A DNA stretch of 64,000 bases, taken from positions 4,695,869 through 4,759,868 of the forward strand of contig OY986967.1 of assembly GCA_963920575.1 (NCBI GenBank). The letters run 5' to 3'. Position 1 is the stretch's first letter, and every line of letters starts with the position of its first letter. Positions 1-15,000 of this stretch are shown here, one piece after another. The notes under the pieces were generated by a model. That model saw only the letters and a list, made by a program, of their open reading frames with translations, had not been told where the DNA came from and searched no databases. Origin of the DNA: Narthecium ossifragum (taxonomy: Eukaryota; Streptophyta; Magnoliopsida; Dioscoreales; Nartheciaceae). The position numbers and the translations under genes are program-made.

Positions 1-1
1 G

Positions 2-3000
2 AAGGCGCACAGGCTCGATCCGAGCTCCAGCGGTCGTGGTGTTCGGCAGTTCAAGACTGGCCTCCTTCAGCGACTGGAGCGGGTAAGATGATCGACATTT
101 CCAATCTTCTCTCTTTCAAAAGAAACTATAGTGGTTTCAAGAATTCTTGACATCGTTTTAAACGAGTAGAGCGAGATGATATCGATCGGTGCCATCGCTC
201 TGCGGCCTTTGTCCTAATTTTTCGACTTTAAATTTAGAAGGCATACAAGGGATCGACAGCAACGCCTTTATTCTCTTCCTATATTGTTCATTTCCATAAA
301 CGTTATCCATTTCGTTTCGATGTGTTGTTCTTGTATTCCACGTCGATTAAAGAGCTAAATTCAAAAGGTTGCAAATGAGACGGTTGATGTGTTCGCGGGG
401 AGCTGTCGTTCGCTATTTATATGCCGATCCATTAGCCAACGTTTTGGGTATTGTCTCGTGTCAGCTTCCGGATTCGGGTTAAAGAAGAGATACACAAGAT
501 CCGTTAAGAGTTACCGGGGTTCGGAGCTCCACTGGCAATTGGCCTCTTGGTTATTTTCGTTAGCCGTAAAGTTACCCTACCGCCCAGTGAGCGTAGGCCG
601 ATCGTCGGTGGTTTGGTGCCTTTCGGTGCTTCCTGGAAATGACGGGTTTTCCTCCCTCTTCATCTTGGTTTTGTTAAGGTTTTTAGTAAATTCTGGTCAT
701 CTTCCACGGGTATGCTGAAGAATCCATTTTATTATCTCCTTAAGAATTTGTGACCGGGTATTTTGCGAGCTTGAACCAAAGAACAACCTGGGCGGATAGA
801 ATATAGAAAACTAGCTTGGCCATTAATGGGTTATAGACTGAAATTAACCATCTGCAGGGTTCATGCGATTGACAAATGAGTAGTACTTTTTCATGCTCTG
901 TTGCATATGTCGTTACTTTAGTTGCTTGTCATGTGCTTCATGGAAGAGTTCTTCTCTAATGCTTCTCTGACGGTCCAACGGAACTAGAATTGGGTGAACG
1001 TGTACCCGCTCAATGCTTTTATAGCTTTTTAACACAGATGCCCATTGCTGTTTTGAATGCTTGTTTTAGGATAATACTCCGAGTCTTGCAAAGAGAATAA
1101 AGAAAAGTGATGCTAGAGAAATCCAGAGCTTCTATCAGCAGTACTATGAGCATTATGTTCAAGCCCTGGACAAAGGCGAACAAGCAGATAGGTAATCCTG
1201 ATTGGCCTCTCAGGTTTCTCCTAGTTATTATTTGCTATCTTCTTATCACTTGATTTGCAGAGCCCAGCTCGGGAAGGCTTACCAGACTGCAGGGGTGCTT
1301 TTCGAAGTGCTCTGTGCAGTTAATAAGTCCGAAAAAGTCGAAGAAGTTGCTCCCGAGGTTTTTTCATTTACACCATATCATTTTGCCCTGATATGCCCAC
1401 TTTTTTTTTTCCTGATGCTTCTGTTTATTTATTTGGGTTTCTGTGCTAAATGAGCAGATTATTGCTGCGGCCAGAGATGTCCAAGAAAAGAAGGAAATCT
1501 ATGCCCCATACAATATCCTCCCCCTCGATGCAGCTGGTGCCTCTCAATCAATTATGCAGCTCGAAGAGGTATGAGTTCACAATCTTTTGTTTAGAGTTCT
1601 CAGTTTATTGCAATTTGTGTTATTTTTTAAGCGTATTACTTGTTATTTCGGTGATGTTCAAAATCCTGTTACTGTTCACTGACAGTGAATAAGTTCACTT
1701 GGCACTAACCACAATTACCTTTGACAGATTAAAGCAGCTGTGGCTGCTCTGCGGAATACACGTGGGTTGACCTGGCCCAATGCATTCGAGCAACAAAGGC
1801 AGAAAACAGGGGACCTCGATCTTCTTGATTGGTTAAGAGCGATGTTTGGTTTCCAGGTTCATTCTCTAGAGAAGAGGAATCAATCTTTTATACACTGCCT
1901 TGCTTAAGAAAGCCAAATTATGGCATTCTCTAAAACACTGTTGGCTTTTATTTCCAGAGGGACAGCGTCAGAAATCAAAGGGAGGATTTGATTTTAATGC
2001 TTGCTAATGTTCATATAAGGCTGAGCCCCAAGCCTGAACCTCTGAACAAGGCATGTTCTGTATTTACATACGCTGATCATTGCATTAATTCTTTGGAAAT
2101 TTTAATACCTTAGTTTAACTGTCGAGATCTCTAATAAATATGATCCAGAAACAGTTAAGTTTATCTGTTTTTGCATCTGAAAGGCATCAGTTCTTGCCAA
2201 CATACTAGTTTTCATTATGTGTGTTGAAAGTTTCTTCTTTTTCTCTACTATTTCATTTGACCTAGAAACGAACAGGAGATTCACATTGTGCTCAAAGACA
2301 GTTTTGGCTGTTTCTTTTAGATCGATAAGACAGAAGATGACTTCTGCGCTATAGGTTTTATGTGAGTTCTGTCAGTCTTGCTTTGGCACCTGAATATTGG
2401 TAATAATAGTAGCATCAATACTGTTTTGGGCTAATCACACAGGTGTTTCAGTCTACATGACGATGAGGTTATATATAAGAGAACCTAATTCATGCGTAAC
2501 AATTGCAGAAAGAATTGGACTCGTGTGCAGTATTGGATACGTGTTTGCTTTATCAAGCCTAAATTAAGCTGGATATAGTTACCAGTGTAAGGCATAACTT
2601 AGTTTAGAAGTCATTTGGCTGATCTCACTGCTTTTACAATCTAGAAGGCGGCAAGGAATGTGCATGCTACAGAACTAGTCACAGTTTAAATCATGTAGGT
2701 TGTTACACCATTTTCTTTTGGTTATTACTGGGACTTCATTTTCTTTATTTCTCTGTAATTCAAGCAAGTAGGTCAGTTGATGATACTGAATTAGTTCGCA
2801 ATGCAGCTTGATGACCGAGCTGTGGATGCAGTTATGAATAAACTCTTTAAGAATTACAAAAACTGGTGTAAGTTTCTGGGACGAAAGCACAGTTTACGGT
2901 AAGATGTGACATATCTCAACTTCTGGTTCATTCACTAAATCATTCTACAAAGTTTCCTGATTGTGTTCTTGTTGAACATCCACTGCTGCAGACTTCCCCA

Positions 3001-6000
3001 GGGTCAGCAAGAAGTCCAACAGAGGAAGATCCTGTACATGGGTCTTTATCTACTCATCTGGGGTGAAGCTGCCAATGTTCGTTTTATGCCAGAATGCATG
3101 TGTTACATCTTTCATAACGTGAGTCTCATGTTTTATAGTTTCCTACTTTTCTTTCACTTTGACATCTTGTCACTCAATCGGATCTTCTTTTGCATATATC
3201 TTATGTAAGTGTATCACTTTCAGATGGCATATGAATTGCATGGTCTGTTGGCTGGAAATATTAGCGTAGTTACTGGAGAAAACATCAGACCCTCATATGG
3301 TGGGGATGACGAGGCTTTTCTGAAGAAAGTAATTAGACCAATATATGGTGTGATAGATAAGGTAAACTATATTGAAGAAGTGCAAATCATGTTTCCCTAT
3401 TGCAATTTCTGGGAATAATGCCATCTTTTTGTTTATTTGCTAGGAAGCCAAGAAGAGCAAGGGTGGAAAAGCCCCTCACTCGGCTTGGTGTAATTATGAT
3501 GACCTAAATGAATATTTCTGGTATCGAGGAGTTTCAATTCTTACAAGCTAATAGTCCAAAATACTAGCCAGCCATGTCTCTCATCTCTTGCTTCTGATCA
3601 TTACATTTATCTGCATGCTACTTAGGTCATCTGATTGTTTCTCTTTGGGATGGCCTATGCGTGATGATGGCGATTTCTTTAAATCAACACGTGAATCAAG
3701 GCCCATAGCTCAGGTGTCTAGTGTGAAATATGACTACAAATGCTGTCTTCATCATGGCCACCACATTGATTGCGTAGTTCAATGATTGAATTGCAGGCAA
3801 GACCTCCATCTAGGAGAAAATCTAAGAAAAGAACAGGGAAATCAAATTTTGTAGAGACCAGAACATTTTGGCACATTTTCCGAAGTTTTGATCGCATGTG
3901 GACGTTTTATGTATTGGCCCTACAGGTTTGATATCGATCACAGACAGTTGATTATTTTTTGCTCTGTTAGATCTTAGAATTATGTTCTTTTTCCAGGCAA
4001 TGGTTATTGTCGCCTGGAGTGGTTATTCACCAATGGAAATTTTCCGAAAAGATATCTTGTACTCTATATCTAGCATCTTCATCACAGCTGCCTTCCTTAG
4101 GTTCCTCCAGAGTATGAAGCTCATACACTATCTTATTATTCTAAATATTTTTTTGTTTTTACTTCAGGTTGCTGTGACTCAATTCAATGGTAGTGTAATG
4201 GTGTTTGGCTGCCAAGTCATTAGATCTTTTGGTTGAGCCTAGCTTTCGAATGATAGTGAAGAGCAAGAAAACTGCATGAGTTGATTGAGATACCTTAGAT
4301 TCTGTTTATAGCAGAAAAGAACAATACAAGACCTTGTTGTAAAAATGCAACTTTACCCCTTGAGTTGTAGATATTTAAGGGTGAACAACACTTGATAATC
4401 ATGGATGACATAAAAGTGAATATTTGCAAAAGGCTACTGGGTATAACACAGTGTACGAGGATGCAAGGCTTGTGGAAACACTAGTAGAAAAGAAAGTTGA
4501 ATCGGGAATATGTGTCTCAGATATGTAACAATGGCGTTGAAAAATGGGAAACTTGATGGTTGCTCATCCATGAAACTCAGGGCCAATCATACTCTTGCCC
4601 TTTTCATAGTACAACTGAACTCTTATATCACATGCCATATCATGATAAGTATATTAGCTGCAGCTATATCGTGCTAGCTTTAACATGCGGCCATCTGATT
4701 GTCCTGTTTCCTTCTTTTAGATGAACTTGAAGTTAGGGTGTGAATACTCATGTATGCCTCGAAATAAGCTTCTTCTTGTAGTTATGTATAATTTCACTTC
4801 TCTAAGTGTTTCTTCTATCAGGTCATTTTGTAATTTGTATCCATTGCAGATTTAAATGTCTTAACATATACTCCCTTATGTTCATTACATAACCAATAAA
4901 GTTCAACAAAAGATGTTAAAAGGTTCCTAAGCATCTTAGCTCCGTTCAGATTTGTAATGCTTAGAGCTTTTGAATGTGATTCATTGTGTAATGGCAACAC
5001 TGATGCCTCTCGCCACAAAGCTTGTTTTTCATGGGTGCAATTTCTTTGTAATAGGTATTCTGGACCTTGTTCTCAACTTCCCTGGCTATCATAGATGGAA
5101 ATTTACTGATGTGCTGAGGAAAATTCTCAAGATACTAGTCAGTGTTGCTTGGGCTATTATCCTTCCTCTTTTATACAATCACTCCTGGTCGATTATTGAA
5201 TCCCCATTCAAAAATTTGACGAAGTATTTTGATCAAATAAAAGGGGTTCCACCTTTGTACATTTTGGCCGTCATTCTGTACTTGCTCCCAAATGTACTAG
5301 CAGGGGTATTGTTCATATTTCCCATGCTTCGAAGATGGATAGAAAATTCAGATTGGCATATCATCAGGCTTCTTTTATGGTGGTCTCAGGTAATCAGATA
5401 AAATATTCCTCTCCTTGCACACCACCCAGGTTGGTTTTGTTTTATCTGTAAGTTTGAATGACACTTGCTATAAAATAAATTTTTTACTGTTGAGACAAGG
5501 GGAATCTAGAAAAGCACCTTCTGTATTCAGAACTAGAATGTAGGGTTTGAGCTTTATAAGTTTCTTAAACCAGTCTAGCTACTAAGGGCTTCATTAAATT
5601 GGACGTGATGTATTTGGTGCACCATCACTGCTGACACCTTATTCTCAACCTAGCATCATATTTCCAGCTTTTTTGACATGAATTTCACATTACTTTCAGA
5701 TAGCATATTGATCACCTAGAAAGTACATTGAATCAAAAATTCGAAGCATTTATTCTTTTTTTGAAATGCGATGAAAGATTATTAGCAATATGCATCAATT
5801 CTTCATAGTGTCCATAGTTCATTAAGTCTTGAATTACTTGTATACCTACACAGGACATTTGTGATATATCTTAATTTATCTGTGTGTATCAGTTATAGGG
5901 ACACCTTGACAATATGACTTAAAAGGGTATGCTGCAAACTAGCAATTAGGACATGTACTCTGTGATTTATGTTACAATTGTTTCCCTCTTGAGGTTCATT

Positions 6001-9000
6001 CTTTCTTTTTTCTCGAACTAATGTGTTCTCATCAACTAAAACTGTGAACACTGATCTCCTCAGCCAAGAATTTATATTGGAAGGGGCATGCATGAAAGCC
6101 AGTTTACACTTTTCAAGTAAGTTTTTGGTGACACTCAAAACATCAACAACTTTATAATGTTTTATGGGTTCCTCATGTGGTACATTTTTTGCTCATCTAA
6201 TTTACTGTCTTTCCAGGTACACTTTCTTCTGGTTGTTGTTGTTGTGTTCCAAACTTGCATTCAGCTATTATATCCAAGTAAATACTTGTATTTATCTATA
6301 AGTATATTCCTTTATGAGAAATTGGCTTTGTGCAAAATAAAGAAGTTATTGCAGTTATTTACTTGCCACTTTGCTTTGCTTTTTGTAGATAAAACCTCTG
6401 ATAAAGCCAACGAAAGACATGATGAATGTTCATAATGTCCAGTATGCTTGGCATGAACTTATGCCTAACGGTATTCATTTTCTTTGTTCTGATTACATGT
6501 ATAGGATTTCCTAATTTATTAGTGCCCTTATCATTGATTATCTGTTCTTTGCAGCCCCAAACAACATTGGTGCTGTTCTATCTGTCTGGGCTCCTGTGAT
6601 CTTGGTTAGATTTCTACTAACCTTCTCATCTGAAATCATCACCCCTGCATTTTAATGAGATAGTCGGGTCTTCCTCATTATAGTCGGGTCTTCCTCATTT
6701 TATTCTTTGGGCCCCAATAAGATTATATACAGGTTGTGTTCTTCATCTGTAGGTTTACTTTATGGATACACAAATATGGTATGCTATCTTCTCTACCTTG
6801 TATGGTGGCGTTTCTGGCGCATTTGGACGACTTGGAGAGGTACTAAAAGCTCTGACTGGTTAAAGCTAAATTGTGTTATGCAATCCCATTCTTGGAATAA
6901 TGTCTATCTCCCCTAAGAAGTTATGCATTCTGTTTCGTCAAGAGAACTCCAAAGTGATACAATTGGAAGTAAACTACTTACAAGGTGCCTTAAAGGCTTA
7001 AATAATATCCATTGTCCAGATAAGATCATTTGTATAGTCTACAATTATCAGAATCTCTTTTGATGATCATCTTTGTCTTCTCTTTTCTTGAGTTTTTGGG
7101 AAATGTCAGTACTGGTGAATGCAGTAATGCAGCCAAAATAATATACAAGTGACGATTTCCTCACTAAAAAGAGCAAGGAAAAAAAAAAACCAAGATATTT
7201 TCTTAGACATGAAGATGGTATCATCTGAGTCATAGTGGCATCATGCTAATGGTATCTTTTTGATACCTAGTAAATGAGCTAGATTTGAGTATCCTGTGCA
7301 TCATAATTTACCTGTTGATATTAGAACATCTTGAATAGACATGTGAGCACTTGCCAGAATTAATGGTGCTTAAATCAGTGTGCAGCCTGAGGCATCAATT
7401 GTTACCTAATTTTCTAAACTTAATGCCGGAAAAATTCTGTACGCTGTCATTGTCGTACTGTATATTTTGACAATCCATAAGATACTAACATGATCTAATT
7501 TGTATTTTTAGATCCGTACCCTCGGCATGCTGAGATCACGCTTCCACTCTTTACCTGGAGCCTTTAATACATGTTTGGTACCATCAGAGAAGATGCAGAA
7601 GAAGGGATTTTCTTTCTCAAAGCGCTTTGCTGAGGTTGTCCTTCATTTTAATAATTAATTTCCTCCTATTTAGTTTACTCGCATTGTTTCATAGAGTATT
7701 TAGTGCTTTGACTTCAGGTTTCTCCAAGCAAGAGAACTGAAGCCGCAAAATTTGCTCAGTTGTGGAATGAAGTAATATGTAGTTTCCGCGAGGAGGACTT
7801 TATAAGTGATAGGAAAGGCTATTCTCCCTCCCAAAACATTTTGTTGGTTTATTTTGTTTTGACTGTGTCTTGCTAAAACCAAGCTGCTGTTATCCTGGAG
7901 TGCAGGGAAATGGATCTGTTGGTAGTTCCTTACTCCTCAGATCCCAGCCTGAAGCTCATCCAATGGCCACCATTCTTACTTGCTAGCAAGGTCTAATTAA
8001 TACTTCTTGATGATTCCTTTTGCTAATTCTTAATTTTATTGATTCCTGATTCCTAAGCATTTTATCCAGATTCCTGTAGCATTGGATATGGCAGTCCAAT
8101 TTCGATCCAGAGATTCTGATTTATGGAGACGCATCTGTGCTGATGAGTATATGAAATGTGCTGTTATTGAATGTTACGAGTCTTTTAAACTTGTCCTCAA
8201 CCTACTAGTAGTTGGGGAAAATGAGAAAAGGTACTTGAATCTCTTTTTACTCCACATAAGATTAGGAGTTACCTTATATTAAGGAAGCAAGTCTAACTTT
8301 GATGTACTTTCTTGCACATCTCTAATTCCCGTAAGTAGAAAGTACTTGCACACTATTGTCCCTATTAAAGTGCACTATAGGCTCGTACTGGTTCAAGTTT
8401 TAGTCAATAAGATTGTAGGATTATAGGATTTAGTGGTCCATCTACTTCTAGTTTAAATGCATAAGGCACGAACAAAGGCTAAAACACTGCCGATATCAAA
8501 AAGATGGATATCCACATCCACATACACGTGTATGGAGGCTGGGAGCAATAATTAGCAAATTCATGTAATAGTATCTATTACACATGGAGATGCAGATCTG
8601 GTAGATATGCTATGTGTATTCTCACATATTTTTGTGCTCTATTGCTCTTACATCCCAATTGCATATGCATTGTAAGTTTACAGGTTCTACCCTTGGTTGT
8701 AAGTACGTAGCAAAGTGTACCTCATATCCTTATGCCATACTAGCTGTTCAGACATGTTGATGTCAGCTCCTGCTTTGCCATATAACATTACTGCACTTGT
8801 CTGAAAATCCATTACATAACACCATCTTATGAGTGTGTCTCAATGTTGTGATATATATCCATACGATTGGTCATCTGTTTGTGTTTATGTACTTACCTTA
8901 TATCTAACATGTCTAGCCAATTTTTGGTGGAACAGGATCATTAACATCATTATCAAAGAAATTGAAGCTAACATCTCAAAGAACACATTTCTTGCCAACT

Positions 9001-12000
9001 TCAGAATGAGTGCTTTGCCTACCCTTTGCAAAAAGTTTGTAGAGCTTGTTGAAATTTTGGTAAGCTGCATATAAGGAGTGTGTTAATAATTGAGTGCCTT
9101 TTCAACTATTGTTTACAATATGCCATAAGAGCATGTTTATTTAAATCTTCTGTGTTGCAGAAAGAAGGCGAGGCATCTAAACGTGATACAGTCATATTAT
9201 TGCTCCAAGACATGTTAGAAGTGGTTACTCGGGACATGATGATCAATGAGATTCGGTTAGTTAATGACAACTTTCTTTCTTTGCGTGATTGAAGTCATAA
9301 AATTTTCTTCCTATTATATATAATTTCTTGCCCATGTTCACTTGCTACATTATACGCTATTTTCCAGTGAGTTGGCCGAGCTTGGTCATGGAAGCAAGGA
9401 TTCAAGTCCTGGAAGACAGCTTTTTGCAGGTACAGGGGCCAAGCCTGCCGTATTGTTTCCTCCTGTAATGACAGCACAATGGGAAGAACAGGTGCATATC
9501 AGCCAAATGAAATTCCACTGTGAACAAGTGATTAGTGACTTATTAATTTTGACTTGGCTGCAGATCAAGCGTCTATACCTCCTATTGACCACTAAAGAAT
9601 CTGCTGTTGACGTGCCTACAAATCTGGAAGCTCGAAGACGGATAGCATTTTTCACAAACTCTTTGTTTATGAATATGCCACGTGCACCACGAGTTCGCAA
9701 AATGCTATCTTTCAGGTTCTGTGTTAAACATGTTTTACAGATAGAAATTAAGTTTTTAGATTCATCTTTTGCATGGATTACATATTTGCTGTCTACTAAA
9801 AGTAATTACATATTAGCTGCCTCATAGAAGGAAATGAAGAATTGATACATTCAATATTTACCGCTTCTAGCTCATAATGTGGGGTGCAAAAGGAAAAGAA
9901 TTGACATGAAAAAAGTACTTCAATCTCTATAAAACCGTACAAGTTTGTTTCAAAGTGTCATAAACAGTTAACTACATGGTTAACCTGTTGGCTATCTTTC
10001 AACGAAATAATCTTTATTTAAAAATGACTGTTAGCATCTTATTACTGCAAACGAGTTTGTATTTCAATGCGGCATGTATGACTTGACATTTTCTACAAAA
10101 CCTTTTCCTCGAAATTGTTAAGCTACATCATAAATGTGAGACCCATTTGGCATGTGTGGATGTTGGAAATTGATAATTTCTCTATTACTTGAACTTGCTG
10201 TCTGGTACAACTAAAGTTTCCTGTATATTTTGAAACGTACTTTTTATATCTGGAATGTTGGACATTCGTAAATTTCTAGCAGCGCAGTCAAAAGACGTCT
10301 CTATTTTGGACATTAATTGTTCAAGTTTTGTTTGATCTATCTGGACTAAGGATTACCGTTCCGTGGCATGTGTCATGATGGTATTTGGCTGGCACAGGGT
10401 TCTTACCTAGTGAGGTCCACACGGACCCTGTGCCGATGTCGTGGAGCTCTTCAGGCCCTAGTGATTGTAGTTGCACATGTGGCAGTATACATGTAGCGTG
10501 CTGGTAATTACCGGCAGAAACATGCTGGTATGCTGGTTGGCACAGATTGACATGATTCCCTTAAATCCAAGAGTATGAATATGGAAGGCACAGTACTAGA
10601 ACTTATGTACAATAAAAGCATAAAACATAGAGGAAAAATTCTTTTATTAAAATATACATGAATTATACTCTGGCCACCCTTCAAGTTAGCATCACTATTC
10701 CTTGATTATAATGTATTTGGAAGATTAGAGTTTTGTGAACTCACTATCAATGGTACTTGCAGTGTGATGACCCCATACTACAGCGAGGAGACTGTCTATT
10801 CTAAAAGTGATCTTGATCTAGAGAATGAAGATGGTGTATCCATCATATTTTATCTACAAAAGATTTTTCCTGGTACTAACATTTGCTTTCTTATGGATAA
10901 AATACATCATGATGTTATTTATTTTACCTCAAAACTTAAAATTTTTGGACTGATTATGTTATATCTTGGGTGCACTTTACTTTTATAGATGAGTGGAACA
11001 ACTTCATGGAGCGAATAAATTGCAAGAGAGAAAGTGAGGTCTGGGCAAATGAAGAGAATGTCTTGCAGCTTCGTCATTGGGCCTCTCAAAGAGGGCAGAC
11101 ACTCTGTAGAACAGGTAACTGCTACATGCTGCTTGCAGCTGTTACTTCTGTATGCTGGCTGGACTAGTTCATAATACTTCAAGTGTTGCAGTTAGGGGAA
11201 TGATGTACTACCGACGAGCTTTAAAGCTTCAGGCTTTCCTTGACATGGCCTCTGAGGAGGGTAAGAGCACATTCTATTTGCTTGAGTACTAGGGAAGTAT
11301 CCTCGTTTCTGACAAATGACTGGAAATATTTATTCTTGTAAATGTGTGTAGAGATCTTAGAAGGCTATAAAGCAGTTACTGATCCCGCAGAGGAAGAAAA
11401 GAAGAGTCAGAGGGAAAAGAAGAGCCAGAGGTCGCTCTCGGCACAACTTGAGGCTGTAGCAGACATGAAATTCACATATGTTGCCACCTGCCAACAATAC
11501 GGTATTCAGAAACAGTCTGGAGATCGCCGCGCAACTGACATTTTAAACCTTATGGTTAAGTAAGTAACTATTCCATGAAAAGCAATTAGTGTTTTCTGAC
11601 CGCTGTGGTAACATGATGTCGAGAGCATTCTTTCTTCATTAGCATCAGCTATTACTCATTGAAATTACCTATGATGTATGCTTGGAGACACCCTTTTTTT
11701 CTTGCCTATTGTCTATACAACTTCTCCACAGGTACTATGACTCATGACATGTAATTTCCACATCATGCACATGTAGTTTCAGAGCATTCTTCCTCTGAAA
11801 CCTTTGGTATACTGTGTATCGCTGCACAAGTCTATTTATTGTACCCGTATCTAGTTTGCATAATAGGTTTCTTGCATAGTGCTAACAGGGAAAAAAAATC
11901 CTTGCACAAGACATCACATCAACCTATACTCTGGACCTGTATAGCAGGAATCTTATCATATTTTGTTTGACCTATTCAACTTTTATATCATAGATGAGAT

Positions 12001-15000
12001 CCATGTTATGCTCTAAGAGTTAACTGCTACAACAAAAAGCAGAAACTAAAGGGGACGATGAGAGCCTGTCCAATGCATGCTGCTCCCTGATGTGGGAGGA
12101 GATTCTTTAAGATGAATTTAAGTGATTTTGTTAAGTCTAGCATAATTAAGCTTGCCCAGGTTTAGAGTTAATTTACTTAGACCTAGCAAGTTCAAGGTTG
12201 CTTAATTGAGCTCTTTTAATCTCTCTTGATATCAAGTTCTGTTTTCTATACAACTAATATGTCCTTCAAACAGCTATCCTTCACTCCGTGTAGCATATAT
12301 TGATGAAGTCGAACAAAGAGAAGGTGACAAGGTACAGAAGGTTTATTATTCTGTCCTAGTAAAAGCTGTTGACAATCGTGACCAGGTAATACTGCATTCT
12401 TAGTGTAAATTTGTCTGCCAGCATGATAAGGTTAGAAAATGCTAAAGCTACTTTGTTTTTTCCTATGGAAAGGAAATCTACCGAATAAAGTTGCCAGGGG
12501 CACCAAAGATTGGTGAAGGCAAACCTGAGAACCAAAACCATGCAATAATCTTCACTCGTGGGGAGGCTCTTCAGACAATTGATATGAACCAGGTATTCTG
12601 GGGCAATTTGCATGCTGGTTCTTAGCAAAAAAAGCTTTATAACACTTAACAAAAAGCAAGGTTAGGCTATTGTGAGAGCTAAACCACTGAAATACTTAAG
12701 ATTGTCCTGTAGGATAACTACCTAGAAGAAGCTTTGAAAATGCGTAACCTTTTGGAAGAATTCAATGAAGATCATGGAGTGCGTCAACCTACCATTCTGG
12801 GTGTACGCGAGCATATTTTTACGGGAAGGTATTTCTTGTTTTCATGGACACCTCGTCTGCGGCCACTGATGTCTATTAGTCTAACATATGACTGAATTTT
12901 TCTTTGTAGTGTTTCATCCTTGGCTTGGTTTATGTCAAACCAGGAAACAAGTTTCGTTACCATTGGTCAAAGAGTCCTGGCAAGTCCCTTGAAGTGAGTT
13001 TCCTATCATTTAGTTCTAAAAAATAATTGGTTACTGGTATCTTGTATTCCTGGAGAGGTTTTTGCAAAAGTAGTTGCTACTCGCTAGGCAGGTCGTGGGC
13101 TGCAGAAATTTACATATATTTTGGCTACTTAATTTTTTTCTTCCTTCAGTTCTTTCAAGATATTTCTGTTTCTTAATTGCCCTCAGATAACTTAAAAGCA
13201 AAGCAGAGATGTCCTAAAAATATGAAACTGTGAATACTTGAGGTAAAACAGGAATTCTAGCTGCATGATTCAAATTAGTGGATAATGATATGACTATTCT
13301 ACGAGCAATAGGCTGAAGATTTGATGAATATTTTTTATCTTAAACCTAAGAAAGAGATCTTGGATTAAAAGAAGATTCCCAACGGTCCTAAGTTAAGTTG
13401 AGAATGCTAAGTGGCTTACAAGTTAAGCTATTGAAGTGGGAGAGTGGAAACATTTATATGTTATATATGATGACCAATGACCAATATTTATTTGATTATA
13501 TTGACAAGGTTTCAAGAAGGTTTTTAGTATGAAGTTGCTACAAGAAAACTGTTGGCCACTCTAAATCTTAGTGATGAGAAAGATATGGCTACATGATTAG
13601 AAACTGTTAAACTGAGCATGCTACTTGTGATCATCAATCAAATAAGACTATACTTCACAGTTGGTGGAAAGGATTCTGTTTAAAAAGGACTATGTTTGAA
13701 TTTAGCTTCCAAGTGGAAAGCAAACTCTAAATATGTTGCGTTGACTACATTATAAGGATGATTTTGCAAGGGATGATACAACTAAAGTAAAATAGAATAA
13801 TATAGCACTTCAGAGTAGATTTAGATGAAACCATGCTGATCGAGTTATAAGTTCGGAAAGTTTGAGAAAATGAAATATTTAAGAAGCTTATGTAGAAGTG
13901 GCACCAAAGAAATATATATAACTAGTGAAGAAACAACAAACTTGTCGGGTTAAAAGGCCATTTTGGTTAACAAGTCATTAAGCAAGACCTTGGATGCTAG
14001 AAGAACTCGGAAAGGTTGGAGAGGCATTTGGTGTCCATATATGTGTTAAAGGTGAATGATAATATATTCCCATATAGAGCGGAAAATGATGTGTGAAGAT
14101 GTGAGGGAGGATGATGACACAAGAAAAAAAAAAGAGCACTGATTTATGCACATGCCGGCGTGGCATGTGTATTACACATGCCACGATCGGTAGTCAAAGT
14201 ACCGACTCCTTCATCTATCCCATCGGTAGCCCACTACCGATGGGATAGATGAAGCTATCGGTAGTTGGCTATCGATACATTCAATCGGTAGCCCACTACC
14301 GATTCTTTCATCTATCCTATCGGAAGCCCATAACCGATTGGATAGATGAAGATATCGGTAGTAGGATACCGATACATTCAATCGGTAGTCAAGTACCGAT
14401 ATACATTCAATCGGTAGCCAAGTACCGATATACATTCAATTGGTAGCCAAGTACCGATATCTTCATCTATCCTATCGGTAGAGGATAGATGAAGATATCG
14501 GTACTTGGCTACCGATAGGTGGCATGTGCATGTGCCCGAATCTTTATTCAAAAAGAAATTGGATAATACTTCTGCAAATAAAAAATTGCTATATAATGGA
14601 ATGTGGTTTATTGGGGCAATTTTCATGGCCGTTGATAGGAAATATGTTGAGTTGGAAAGCATAATTATACATTATAAAGATCAAATATGGTGAATATTTC
14701 ATAGTTATGGGAAGCATGTTTCCCACTCGAAGGGGCGCTTTTCCATTAACGTGAATGGGAAATAGATCCAATTGAATTTCCACAACAGGAAGCTGAACTT
14801 CCATATTACAGAGAGATTTTCTAAAATATTTTTAATTCAATTGACGTTCAATGTAGAAAGAGTAAGATATGAGGCAGGCAGTTTGTCGGATAGCAAATGG
14901 AGGATGTGCTTCCCTGTCAAAGAGGTGTTTCCCAAGGAACATGAATGGCAAGCATATTCAATGGGGAAATGCCTGAAACTTTTGATTAGTTCTTAATATT

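Noticed and set aside
14200..14520. CRISPR-like array (regular palindromic repeats)
   Set aside because: Repeats are nested and variable in spacing, spacers are themselves repeated, there are no cas genes, and the DNA is plant nuclear.
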